Source: an uncultured Flavobacteriales bacterium
GTDB lineage: Bacteria > Bacteroidota > Bacteroidia > Flavobacteriales > Crocinitomicaceae
Direction: 5' to 3'
NCBI GenBank assembly: GCA_946480085.1
Contig: CAMLHZ010000004.1
Coordinates: 1-64,000, forward strand
Length of the DNA stretch: 64,000 bases
Below, piece after piece: positions 35,997 through 43,293 of this stretch. A program made the position numbers and the translations under genes. Below the pieces are notes generated by a model that saw nothing but the letters and a program-made list of their open reading frames with translations, had not been told where the DNA came from and searched no databases. Each line of letters begins with the position of its first letter. Position 1 is the first letter of the stretch.

Positions 35997-36566
35997 CTAG
36001 TCTTCCTCAAAAAAATCGTCAGTATCATTCCCCATTTCAAAGTCCTTTACAATCAGTGAAATCTCTTGTAAAAGCTGATATTTCTTTGCTTCAGGGTTTT
36101 CATCTTTGCTAAAAAATTCCTTCAAAAGAAGTTGCGACTCAAGTACAGCCGATTCAGGTGAGTTAAATTCAAAATTTTCAATCACCGTCAATGCTTCCAG
36201 GCAATCCATAAAATCACCGTCAATCGCAAATACAACAAAATCCGCCAAGTATTCGCTGAAGTCCAATTTCGAATTCCAAAACACGTTCATTAATTTGCGC
36301 TGGAATAAATTGTCGTCCGAATTTCTATAAGCCTCCATCAACGGTTCAACAGCAGAACTGTCTTTTAAACCAACCAACAATTCACGCAGTTCTTCCTCAT
36401 TCTTTTCATTTATTTCTGAATTCCAGAACTCTAATAAAGAAGGAATCATGGAAGAATCACCATGAACATGAAGTGCATTTATTGCCGCGCTTATCGTTTT
36501 TGGATTACCGCTGTTCAAATCACTTAACAGCTGCGTTTTCTTTTGTGTTTGCTTGGATTGTGCCAC
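35997..36566 (-). CDS. HEAT-repeat-like protein of unknown function
   Basis: A 189-residue, all-helical, strongly acidic protein without signal peptide. Pairs of helices of about 30-35 residues recur (NPKTISAAINALHVHGDSSMIPSLLEFWNS, EEELRELLVGLKDSSAVEPLMEAYRNS, LFQRKLMNVFWNSKLDFSEYLADFVVFAI), which is the HEAT pattern. The tail DTDDFFEED is acidic. A cytoplasmic scaffolding role is possible, but no function is known. The promoter region is shared divergently with the binding-protein-like lipoprotein at 36762. Confidence 0.65.
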   Translation of the reverse strand: MAQSKQTQKKTQLLSDLNSGNPKTISAAINALHVHGDSSMIPSLLEFWNSEINEKNEEELRELLVGLKDSSAVEPLMEAYRNSDDNLFQRKLMNVFWNSKLDFSEYLADFVVFAIDGDFMDCLEALTVIENFEFNSPESAVLESQLLLKEFFSKDENPEAKKYQLLQEISLIVKDFEMGNDTDDFFEED

Positions 36567-36587
36567 CAGGAAGAATTTTTAAGGATA

Positions 36588-36595
36588 CAAAGGTA
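36588..36595 (-). promoter_or_regulatory. -7 box (TACCTTTG) of the HEAT-like gene
   Basis: A perfect TAnnTTTG match 22 bases upstream of the ATG at 36566. The GTCTT tract begins 12 bases further upstream. Confidence 0.65.
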
Positions 36596-36600
36596 AGAAA

Positions 36601-36740
36601 CACTTATAGACTAAAGACGGAAGACTTCGGACTTTTAGTTATCTGATTTATGATTACTGTTATAATTAGATTCAATGACAATTGATCACTCAGCACTCAT
36701 AGCTGGTCTTTTGTCTCAAGTCTATCGTCTGAAGTCCCAA
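36601..36740. repeat. Divergent GTCTT-rich tracts between 35997(-) and 36762(+)
   Basis: The left tract (36608-36634) reads AGTCTTCCGTCTTTAGTCT on the minus strand. The right tract (36705-36738) reads GGTCTTTTGTCTCAAGTCTA and then TCGTCTGAAGTCC on the plus strand. Both point towards the adjacent -7 box, exactly as at the hldD/queD junction. The 70 bases between them are AT-rich and featureless. Confidence 0.75.
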
Positions 36741-36746
36741 AAAAGT

Positions 36747-36754
36747 TATCTTTG
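36747..36754 (+). promoter_or_regulatory. -7 box (TATCTTTG) directly before the gene at 36762
   Basis: A perfect TAnnTTTG match that ends 7 bases before the ATG. Transcription would start at or within a few bases of the start codon, so the mRNA should be leaderless or nearly so. Confidence 0.65.
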
Positions 36755-36761
36755 AAACAGG

Positions 36762-37628
36762 ATGAATTATTGGAAACTTCTCACATTTACAGGAATACTG
36801 AGCTTATTAGGCGCATGTGTATTACGCGAAGCAGAACCTTCTGCTAAACAAGAAGTGTTTCTTTTTACCGACGAACTTACAGAAGTCGATTCGTCGCTAA
36901 TAAAGGAATTTGAAAAAAGCACCAAATGCAATGTCCGAATCGTCTTTCTGAGTCCTGAAGAATATCTTACAAAAGTAGGGAAGGATCGTTTCAACACAGG
37001 AGCAGATGTACTCTGGTTTTCAAATGATTCTGTACGTGAAAAACTATATCAATCCAACTACCTGTTGCCTATCGATAATAAAGAATGGAACAATTTAGAA
37101 GGGGAATTTTATGTGAAACACCAATTATGGTTTCCGGTTTGTCATGACCCGCTTGTTTTAACAAAAGCGAAAGACAGCACAGATTGTGCTAACATCAATT
37201 TTAACACCTGGCATAAAAAAGACAGTATTTCTCCGAAGTACATTTATCCATGGATTCTACCGCGTTATAAGTATTCAATTGAACAAACTGCGCTCAAGAC
37301 TGCACTTGTACCTAATAAGAACAGAAAGATTGCGGATGAATATATCTGGAACCTGTCTTCACTTGCTAAGAAGTATACAGAAATCGACAGCACCTTCAAT
37401 AAAAACAAGTACCACTGTAAACAATTGATTTCGGTAAATAAGCGCCACATTACGCAGTTAAGCTGTTTGTACTTAGCGAAGTATGCACGCAATAGAAAGA
37501 ATGGAGATTTGCTGATTGGTTGGTTGGTGAATCACCACAAACAAATTTCATCGGCTAGAAACGAATTGTCGTGTACTAAAAATGCCAATCCGAGCTACAC
37601 TATCCAGCAGCTAGAGTTATTATTTTAA
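36762..37628 (+). CDS. Solute-binding-protein-like lipoprotein without a transporter
   Basis: A 288-residue lipoprotein (MNYWKLLTFTGILSLLGAC, lipobox LGAC). The mature start VFLFTDELTEVDSSLIKEFEKSTKCNVRIVFLSPEEYLTKV resembles the first beta-alpha-beta of iron-type ABC substrate-binding proteins, followed by GADVLWFSNDSVREKLYQSNYLLPID. No permease or ATPase gene is adjacent, and the second half lacks the Tyr pairs typical of ferric binding. It may be a repurposed sensor or binding protein. The assignment rests on the N-terminal pattern only. Confidence 0.55.
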   Translation: MNYWKLLTFTGILSLLGACVLREAEPSAKQEVFLFTDELTEVDSSLIKEFEKSTKCNVRIVFLSPEEYLTKVGKDRFNTGADVLWFSNDSVREKLYQSNYLLPIDNKEWNNLEGEFYVKHQLWFPVCHDPLVLTKAKDSTDCANINFNTWHKKDSISPKYIYPWILPRYKYSIEQTALKTALVPNKNRKIADEYIWNLSSLAKKYTEIDSTFNKNKYHCKQLISVNKRHITQLSCLYLAKYARNRKNGDLLIGWLVNHHKQISSARNELSCTKNANPSYTIQQLELLF

Positions 37629-37711
37629 CTAATAGTCGAAAAAAAAACGCTAGTTCGCGTTTCGTTATCATTTTTTTCTTAAACTTGTGGAAATCATAAT
37701 TGCTTGACATT

Positions 37712-38176
37712 ATGAGTACTACTGTCGCTACGGAAAACTATGGCACTGGAAAGCTATACTTAAAATCGCCCTTTTTCTTAAAAAGAATCAGGCGAATTTA
37801 TCAAATCACGTTCACAACACTCTTACTGAGTTGTTCTGCGTTATGCTATTATTATCATTTAAGCCTCGTTGTAACGGGAATCAGTTTAGCACTTCTTTTT
37901 ATTTTAAGCTTTGTTTTTTACCAGGCTTTGAAAGGAATTGTTACTGGATCAATTCACGGGGACTATCTGATTGTTACTCATCGGCTTACCAATAAGTCGA
38001 AGGTGGTAGATGTTCGTCACCTCAAAAGCATTAAATCTGTGCGTTTTTTGTGGTTGAGCGGAACAAAATTCACGTACAATCTAGACGGAGAAATCAGACG
38101 CGTTCTTTTAGTTTGCTCAGGGAGCGAAAACAAGAATGTTACTGACTATCTGAAAGAATTGAAAAAAGCAGCATAA
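37712..38176 (+). CDS. Two-span membrane protein with C-terminal PH-like region
   Basis: The ATG at 37712 (MSTTVATENYGTG) is preferred to a TTG four codons upstream. The 154-residue product has a short N-terminus, then two adjacent membrane helices (YQITFTTLLLSCSALCYYYHL and SLVVTGISLALLFILSFVFYQAL), then a beta-rich cytoplasmic part (GSIHGDYLIVTHRLTNKSKVVDVRHLKSIKSVRFLW, TYNLDGEIRRVLLVCSGSENKNVTDYLKEL) that has the feel of a bacterial PH domain. The function is unknown. Its stop codon lies within the region that pairs as the outer stem of the convergent RNase P RNA. Confidence 0.65.
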   Translation: MSTTVATENYGTGKLYLKSPFFLKRIRRIYQITFTTLLLSCSALCYYYHLSLVVTGISLALLFILSFVFYQALKGIVTGSIHGDYLIVTHRLTNKSKVVDVRHLKSIKSVRFLWLSGTKFTYNLDGEIRRVLLVCSGSENKNVTDYLKELKKAA

Positions 38177-38608
38177 AAGCAAGTTATAAGCCGGGTTCTG
38201 TATCACCCTGACTGTGTTAAAAACAACGTCAGGGTTAACTGTCATTTATCTAGTCCCGAGATCACTCTCGGGATCAATCGATCTACCCTCCAGAAATCCT
38301 TGTATCGACAAGCGATATGAGGAACGAAGCGAGCAGCCTCTGTTCTGGTTTACATGATCTTTCAGCCCGTGAGGTTTACCTAGCTTCCAAATGTCACCAT
38401 TGGAACGGTGGTCTCTTACACCCCCTTTTCACCCTTACCTCAAAATCGACGAACGAAATCGTGGCGGTTTATTTTCTGCTGCACTAGCTGTTCCATCCGT
38501 CTTGCAACGAACAGACCTTCCTGTTAGGAAGCACGGTGCCCTGTGCTGCCCGGACTTTCCTCATCCCGACTTTTACATCGGGATGCGACAGTGAGCTTGC
38601 CTTTATAT
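38175..38608 (-). ncRNA. rnpB: RNase P RNA (bacterial type A)
   Basis: The universally conserved 5' core GAGGAAAGTCCGGGC is at 38548-38562 and the 3' core ACAGAACCCGGCTTAT at 38186-38201 (both on the minus strand). They are about 350 bases apart, as expected for the catalytic RNA that matures tRNA 5' ends. The P1 helix can be drawn between GCATATAAAGGCAAG (38596-38610) and CTTGCTTTTATGC (38171-38183). Ends are approximate to within a few bases. The 3' side runs into the end of the convergent gene, where a six-T run on the minus strand (38163-38168) could terminate it. No -7 box is evident just upstream, so read-through or processing from the preceding gene is possible. Confidence 0.94.
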
Positions 38609-38612
38609 GCTG

Positions 38613-39686
38613 CTATTTTCTAATAAATTCCTGAGATTTCAAACCACTCTCTGTCATAAACACAGCGTGGTACGCACCTGATGCAAAGTTAGTCATATCT
38701 ATTGAACCACTATTCGATTCCAATTTAGATTGATAGACCACTTTTCCTTTAGCGTCGATAATACTTACATATGAAGCATTAGCCGTCAATTCAAATTTCA
38801 GTTCATTTGCAACTGGATTTGGATAAATAGAAAGTTGAACTTCGTTATTATCAACTCCAAGTCCATTGTAATTATCTCTATATTCCACATTCGTAACAAC
38901 CTCGTTACCCGCAATTTCCGAAGTAGTGATGGTCATTACTGATTCTTTCTCTTGCAATGTTCTCCACTCATAAGTATGAGAAGCCGGAACTGGAATCGGA
39001 ATCCAGGTTCCTTGAACAAAAAACGAATCAATCTCTTCAATTCGGTGATGAATTCTCAACGCATTAAACGTCCCATAAGGAGTAATTACTGTTCCCCATC
39101 CATCTACTGAAGATACACGGTGACGGTGTTGTCTCCATTCTGCATCATAAAGCGGATTCATATCTAAATCAGTATATCCTCTTGATTCGTAACTATCTCC
39201 ATATTCCAAAGGAAGTTCATATCGATGTTCTATTGTATCTGATTTAGCAGGAATACCTTGTCCACTAAGTACAAACTCAAAACCAAGTGAATTGATGGAA
39301 GTGGAAGTATTCTTGGTAAAGGCTGAAATCTCGTCAAAAGTAACCGGAAAGCTAGCCGTCCATTCATCTAAAGGTAAATCTGTTGCGTGTGCAAAGTATG
39401 TTGCTCTATAAGGAGTCGGGGCAAAACTTCCAAACATGAAACCTGATAATTGTCCTGCTTCGCTAACTGGATAGGTTGTCATCCAACGTTGATCTGTTGT
39501 AGATAAAGTGGAGAAATCCCAGGTGTAATTAGCGCCAGTTGAACTATAATCGATATTTAGATCAACCAATGTACTGAAAACATAATCTTCATCAACCGTA
39601 GCAAAGTTTGCGTCAGTTAGTACTGGTTGAGCAATGCTTGTAAGAGACAACCCAAAAGTTGCAAGTAGGAGTAATTTCTTTTTCAT
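38613..39686 (-). CDS. T9SS-exported protein of unknown function
   Basis: A 357-residue secreted protein. The signal peptide is MKKKLLLLATFGLSLTSIAQ. The body is beta-rich with GANYTWDFSTL near residue 55, a pattern common to a large group of orphan Bacteroidota T9SS substrates, and later WGTVITPYGTFNALRIHHRIEEIDSFF, a recurrent companion motif. The last 75 residues are a type A sorting domain (LSIYPNPVANELKFEL, VSIIDAKGKVVYQ, FASGAYHAVFMTESG, SQEFIRK). It has its own promoter and follows the anti-sigma-like gene on the same strand. Confidence 0.8.
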   Translation of the reverse strand: MKKKLLLLATFGLSLTSIAQPVLTDANFATVDEDYVFSTLVDLNIDYSSTGANYTWDFSTLSTTDQRWMTTYPVSEAGQLSGFMFGSFAPTPYRATYFAHATDLPLDEWTASFPVTFDEISAFTKNTSTSINSLGFEFVLSGQGIPAKSDTIEHRYELPLEYGDSYESRGYTDLDMNPLYDAEWRQHRHRVSSVDGWGTVITPYGTFNALRIHHRIEEIDSFFVQGTWIPIPVPASHTYEWRTLQEKESVMTITTSEIAGNEVVTNVEYRDNYNGLGVDNNEVQLSIYPNPVANELKFELTANASYVSIIDAKGKVVYQSKLESNSGSIDMTNFASGAYHAVFMTESGLKSQEFIRK

Positions 39687-39702
39687 TTGTTAGTAGTTTT
39701 GG

Positions 39703-39710
39703 CAAATGTA
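39703..39710 (-). promoter_or_regulatory. -7 box (TACATTTG) of the T9SS gene at 38613-39686
   Basis: A perfect TAnnTTTG match 17 bases upstream of the ATG. It lies in the short gap after the anti-sigma-like gene, so the T9SS gene need not depend on the sigma operon. Confidence 0.6.
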
Positions 39711-39729
39711 CCAAAACCAACGTTAGCAA

Positions 39730-40890
39730 CTAGAATTTTTTGCGTAATCCAACGAAAAATGTAACCGGGTAATCTTGATTATCACCTTGATAATAAGAAG
39801 ACTGGAATGGTCGAACCATGTCAAAAGTACAGCTACTCGTAAATTGCAAGTGCTCAGAAATGTTGTAAGCATATTTCAAACCGCATTCCATGGTCATTGT
39901 TTTTGCGCTTTCAATATTGCCGCTGGCTCTTTCACGACTTATCAAATCAGCGTTTTGGTAGAAACTTTTATTTCCTGTGTATCCCAATTGAATTCCCGGA
40001 ACAAACAACAATCCAAGTCCGTTTCTTCCAAATTTACCTAAAGCTTCCATTGGGAATTCCACGCTATATAATCCTCTGTACTCACTCACCGAAGTATTGA
40101 CTCCATTAGATCCATTCTCCGTTCTTACATATGACAAGTTGTTTGGCATTTCCGCTCTCAAAGCTAATCCTGCACTTAATTGCATTCCAGGAACTTCTTT
40201 GGTTAATCCAACAGTAAATCTAAATTGTGTTGCCCAGTTATTACTGAAGGCAATTCGTTTGTAAGATTGTCCGTAACCTACTGCAAATTCAGTGTAAACA
40301 GGTAAGCCACTTGTTGTACTTCTATCAACATAAACATCATTAAGAACAACCGGAGCTGTGAACACGAAATCTCGTGCTGAAAGATTCACTTCATCTAAAA
40401 CCGGAGTTTCAGTTTTCGAAACTGTATTATCCAATTTATTTTGAGATAAATCAGAATTCGTTTGATTTACCGCATCCTGGTTCTGAATATCATTCAAATC
40501 GGGCTGTTGTACATTTTCTCGCACCTTATTCGGCACAGACGCCATGCTTGGCATCTCTACACTTGCTTCTTTATCTTCAATTGGAGTTACTGCACGCTCA
40601 TCTGAAGAAATGTTTTCTTGGTTTTCTGTTCTTGTTGGAACATGCTCTCCTCTTCCTGCCAATGATCTCTCACGATTAAGCTGGCTAATTCCAATGAAAA
40701 GTGCTATTCCTGCGACCAATGCCGCACCAGATGTCCACCAAAAAATGACACCTCTTCGTTTTTTTGCAGGAAGCATTCCTTCCATTTCTGTCCAGAATGC
40801 TTCATCAAAAGCAGGGACAGCACCAGCTGCATCTGCATTTTTGAAGAGAGCATCCAACTCTGTGTCAGTGATATTTTTGTTATCGCTCAT
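39730..40890 (-). CDS. Anti-sigma-like protein with inner-membrane span and outer-membrane barrel (Dma-like)
   Basis: A 386-residue protein overlapping the sigma factor stop by 4 bases (ATGA), so they are translationally coupled. Residues 1-46 are a soluble acidic, helical head with TDTELDALFKNADAA and FDEAFWTEMEGMLPAKKRR. Residues 48-68 are one membrane helix. Residues 70-197 are a long Asn/Gln/Glu/Thr-rich linker. Residues 198-386 alternate as beta-strands (VYTEFAVGYGQSYKRI, LSAGLALRAEMPNN, GLGLLFVPGIQLGYTG) and end in FFVGLRKKF with the terminal Phe typical of outer-membrane barrels. This architecture matches the dual-membrane-spanning anti-sigma factors described in Bacteroides. The match is by architecture and not by aligned sequence. 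Confidence 0.7.
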   Translation of the reverse strand: MSDNKNITDTELDALFKNADAAGAVPAFDEAFWTEMEGMLPAKKRRGVIFWWTSGAALVAGIALFIGISQLNRERSLAGRGEHVPTRTENQENISSDERAVTPIEDKEASVEMPSMASVPNKVRENVQQPDLNDIQNQDAVNQTNSDLSQNKLDNTVSKTETPVLDEVNLSARDFVFTAPVVLNDVYVDRSTTSGLPVYTEFAVGYGQSYKRIAFSNNWATQFRFTVGLTKEVPGMQLSAGLALRAEMPNNLSYVRTENGSNGVNTSVSEYRGLYSVEFPMEALGKFGRNGLGLLFVPGIQLGYTGNKSFYQNADLISRERASGNIESAKTMTMECGLKYAYNISEHLQFTSSCTFDMVRPFQSSYYQGDNQDYPVTFFVGLRKKF

Positions 40891-41462
40891 ATGGCTAATT
40901 TCTTTTCTGGAATGGCCTCCAATGCTGTCAATTTATCACGCAGCTGTTTACGAGCTGTTGACAAATGCCATTTTGAGGTTCCTTCCGTAATTTCTAATAA
41001 ATCACCAATTTCCTTGTGAGAAAATCCGTCCATAACGTACAGCGTAAACACATGTGCACTTACTTCTGGTATTTCCTGCAACAATTTCAGAATCGACTCT
41101 ACTCCTAAATCACTCTCTGCATTATTCGCATCGGTTGGTGCGAAATAGTCTAATTCCGACTCATTTTCTTTCATGCGTATGTGTTCCTTGTGATTCTTGT
41201 TTTTTCTGTATTCATCAATGATCACATTGGCCATAATACGCTTCGCCCATGAATAAAAATTCAACGATTCTAATTCAACTTTTTCTAATCCTGCAAGTAA
41301 TTTCATGAATCCATTGTTCAATACAAACCGCGCATCTTCATGATTGGGATTGTAACGCATACACATGCGGATGTAGTTTGTATAGCAAAACTCGTACACC
41401 ATTTTTTGAGCACGCCTGTCGTTTTCTCGACATGCTTTTAATATTTCGGTGTTGAGCTGCAT
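40887..41462 (-). CDS. ECF-type RNA polymerase sigma factor
   Basis: The ATG at 41462 gives a 191-residue protein. A TTG 13 codons upstream sits at the predicted transcription start and is not favoured. Region 2 is NDRRAQKMVYEFCYTNYIRMCMRY ... FVLNNGFMKLLAGLEKVE ... FYSWAKRIMANVIIDEYRK. Region 4 is LLQEIPEVSAHVFTLYVMDGFSHKEIGDLLEITEGTSKWHLSTARKQL, a standard helix-turn-helix. Unlike most ECF factors of this kind it is paired with a membrane-spanning protein that carries its own barrel. It would direct transcription in response to an envelope signal. Targets are unknown. Confidence 0.92.
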   Translation of the reverse strand: MQLNTEILKACRENDRRAQKMVYEFCYTNYIRMCMRYNPNHEDARFVLNNGFMKLLAGLEKVELESLNFYSWAKRIMANVIIDEYRKNKNHKEHIRMKENESELDYFAPTDANNAESDLGVESILKLLQEIPEVSAHVFTLYVMDGFSHKEIGDLLEITEGTSKWHLSTARKQLRDKLTALEAIPEKKLAI

Positions 41463-41506
41463 TCTACGAACAATAGATGTTATTTGTGTATTCTTTTGCA
41501 AGTTAT

Positions 41507-41514
41507 CAAAATTA
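41507..41514 (-). promoter_or_regulatory. -7 box (TAATTTTG) of the sigma/anti-sigma operon
   Basis: A perfect TAnnTTTG match 45 bases upstream of the ATG at 41462. It is back-to-back with the promoter of the SixA-like gene, and the two -7 boxes are 35 bases apart. Confidence 0.6.
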
Positions 41515-41549
41515 ATCCTGTGTTTCTATTCATATTCTCCTAAACGGTT

Positions 41550-41557
41550 TATATTTG
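41550..41557 (+). promoter_or_regulatory. -7 box (TATATTTG) of the SixA-like gene
   Basis: A perfect TAnnTTTG match 24 bases upstream of the ATG at 41582, with an AACGGAGAAA purine-rich stretch before the start. Confidence 0.6.
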
Positions 41558-41581
41558 GGATTGGTTGGTAAACGGAGAAAA

Positions 41582-42082
41582 ATGTTGACATTAAATTTAA
41601 TTCGCCACGCAAAAACCCTTGTAAATTCTGCTTCTGGAGCCGATAAAGACAGGGAATTAGCCAGTAAAGGGATTTCTCAATCCAATGTACTTGGAAAGCA
41701 TATTCGTTTTCAATTTATAGAACTTGGTGAAATTTTTTGCTCGAATGCTCACAGAACACAGCAAACATGTTCTATCATTGCCCAATACATTGGTCATACG
41801 GAACACATTCATCTGGAATCGGAGCTGTATTTAGCCAGTCGACAACAACTTTTCGATTTTCTACTGAAAAGAGAACACGCTGTAGTTACGCTGATTGGCC
41901 ACAACGAAGGTATTTCTGAACTGGCAACTTATTTATTGGACGAAGACGTTGACATGAGGACATCTGAATACATTTCCTTAACCTTCCCATTCACCTCATG
42001 GGAAATGATTAGTCAGGGAACTGCTACTTTGAATTATCGCTATCGTCCGCAGGTTTTTCTGCCTGAGGCTGTGAAGGTGTAA
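41582..42082 (+). CDS. SixA-like histidine phosphatase
   Basis: A 166-residue histidine-phosphatase-superfamily protein. The phosphate-binding RHAKT is at residues 8-12 (H9 would carry the phosphate). It is followed by RELASKGISQSNVLGKHI, IFCSNAHRTQQTCSII (second Arg), and VVTLIGHNEGISELATYLL with the second catalytic His. This matches the small SixA type that dephosphorylates phosphohistidine domains. The start is set by the -7 box and purine-rich site. The very end (VFLPEAVKV) is encoded by a 23-base word that recurs 337 bases downstream, so the native C-terminus may have been replaced. Confidence 0.87.
   Translation: MLTLNLIRHAKTLVNSASGADKDRELASKGISQSNVLGKHIRFQFIELGEIFCSNAHRTQQTCSIIAQYIGHTEHIHLESELYLASRQQLFDFLLKREHAVVTLIGHNEGISELATYLLDEDVDMRTSEYISLTFPFTSWEMISQGTATLNYRYRPQVFLPEAVKV
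42056..42078 (+). repeat. 23-base direct repeat, copy 1 (3' end of the SixA-like gene)
   Basis: Identical to 42393-42415. It encodes LPEAVK at the end of the phosphatase when read on the plus strand. Confidence 0.85.
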
Positions 42083-42360
42083 ACTTTATTTTTTTCTCTT
42101 CTTACTTTTTCCATTGCCGAAAAAGTAAGCAAAAAGGCTAGTTCATTCCCAAGTCGTTCGGGTAAAAATGCTTTTTTCTATTTCGCTGAAAAGTGGCGAA
42201 TTCTCGTACCTCGAATTCAAACGTAAACGCCTTTCCAACTCAATTTCGAAAACACATTTTTCCTTTTCCTCTCTTCAGGGAATAAACGGATATCAGAAAT
42301 TCTTAGACTTATTCTGTAATCCTAACTTCCAATGTGATTTATCGTATTACACAAACGAAC
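42083..42360. other. Gene-free stretch between the two 23-base repeats
   Basis: About 280 bases with no credible coding sequence. It includes CTTACTTTTTCCATTGCCGAAAAAGTAAG, a hairpin word (CTTACTTTTTC / GAAAAAGTAAG) of a type often dispersed in Bacteroidota. It may be an inserted or duplicated element bounded by the 23-base direct repeats. Confidence 0.4.
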
Positions 42361-43149
42361 TTAATCGTTGTCATTTTGAGTCCCTTCTTTTCTTTCTGCC
42401 TGAGGCTGTGAAGGTCTGATGTGATAAACCACATGTAAAGCTTCCTGTTGTCTGCGCTCCAAATCTTCCTGCATTAAACGCAACTGTTCTTGCTGAGCAA
42501 TGTATTGACCTTCAAAATCAGGCGGTTCAATTCCCAATTCTTTCTCAATCTCGTATTGGAATTTACGTCGTTCCGGACCATGCTTTCTGTAAATAATGGC
42601 AAGCGTTACACCTATTAGAAATCCGGCAAAATGACCTTCCCATGAAATGGTTTCGTCCATTGGAAAAATTCCCCAGATCATACTTCCATATACAAAACAA
42701 ACACCCAATGAAACTACTTGCAACTGCAACACTTGTTTGAAAAATCCGGAGATAAAGAGAAAGCCAAATAAAGCATAAAGAACTCCAGACATTCCAATAT
42801 GAACTGTTCCGGTTCTGGCAAAAAGCCAAACAACGATTCCGGAACCTATCCATGAAGTTAAAAAGACCACCCAGGCAATGTTACGATAGTAAAAGAAAAG
42901 TGCGGCGGTTAAAACCAAAAATGGCAATGAATTATTGAGAATATGCTCATAATGATTTGGATCGTGAAGCAAAGGCATGAAGAAAATTCCATACCAATGA
43001 TCCCAGTCGCCTGGCTTCACTCCGTAATGAATTAGTTTTGGGTCAACATACATTTCTGCAAGCCATACAACAAGCATTAAGAATGCAAAAAGCAAAGGGT
43101 AGATAATGCTTTCAGTCGACGAACCGTATTTGTAGTTATTGGTTTTCAC
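42361..43149 (-). CDS. Rhomboid-family intramembrane serine protease
   Basis: A 262-residue membrane protein. Six or seven helices carry the rhomboid dyad: Ser121 in GMSGVLYALFG (GxSG) and His173 in EGHFAGFLIGV. It also has HWYGIFFMPLLHDPNHYEHILNNSLPFLVL, which corresponds to the H...N...P loop seen in Bacteroidota rhomboids (NHYEHILNN). A charged cytoplasmic tail follows from about residue 190 (EIEKELGIEPPDFEGQYIAQQEQLRLMQEDLERRQQEALHVVYHI) and is unusual in length. The start is a GTG. The end of the tail is encoded by the 23-base repeat, on the opposite strand to its use in the SixA-like gene. Confidence 0.9.
   Translation of the reverse strand: MKTNNYKYGSSTESIIYPLLFAFLMLVVWLAEMYVDPKLIHYGVKPGDWDHWYGIFFMPLLHDPNHYEHILNNSLPFLVLTAALFFYYRNIAWVVFLTSWIGSGIVVWLFARTGTVHIGMSGVLYALFGFLFISGFFKQVLQLQVVSLGVCFVYGSMIWGIFPMDETISWEGHFAGFLIGVTLAIIYRKHGPERRKFQYEIEKELGIEPPDFEGQYIAQQEQLRLMQEDLERRQQEALHVVYHIRPSQPQAERKEGTQNDND
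42393..42415 (+). repeat. 23-base direct repeat, copy 2 (3' end of the rhomboid gene)
   Basis: Identical to 42056-42078. Read on the minus strand it encodes part of PSQPQAER in the rhomboid tail. Confidence 0.85.
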
Positions 43150-43293
43150 GCGTCGGTTTCGTCAAAAAGTAAACCGTGAACAAAAACCTGCTAAAATGAC
43201 TGATTTCCACGATTTCAGCAAGTCAAAATGACAGAAATCTATATTTTGGTTTGTAACAGAAACGATTAATTTAGTCTTGAATTCAGCAAGCAA

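Noticed and set aside
38391..38594. Open frame inside the RNase P RNA
   Set aside because: It covers the conserved rnpB core on the other strand. The RNA explains the sequence conservation.
42168..42419. 83-codon open frame between the SixA-like and rhomboid genes
   Set aside because: It ends in the 23-base repeat read on the plus strand, overlaps the rhomboid 3' end, and has no start signal or family motif.
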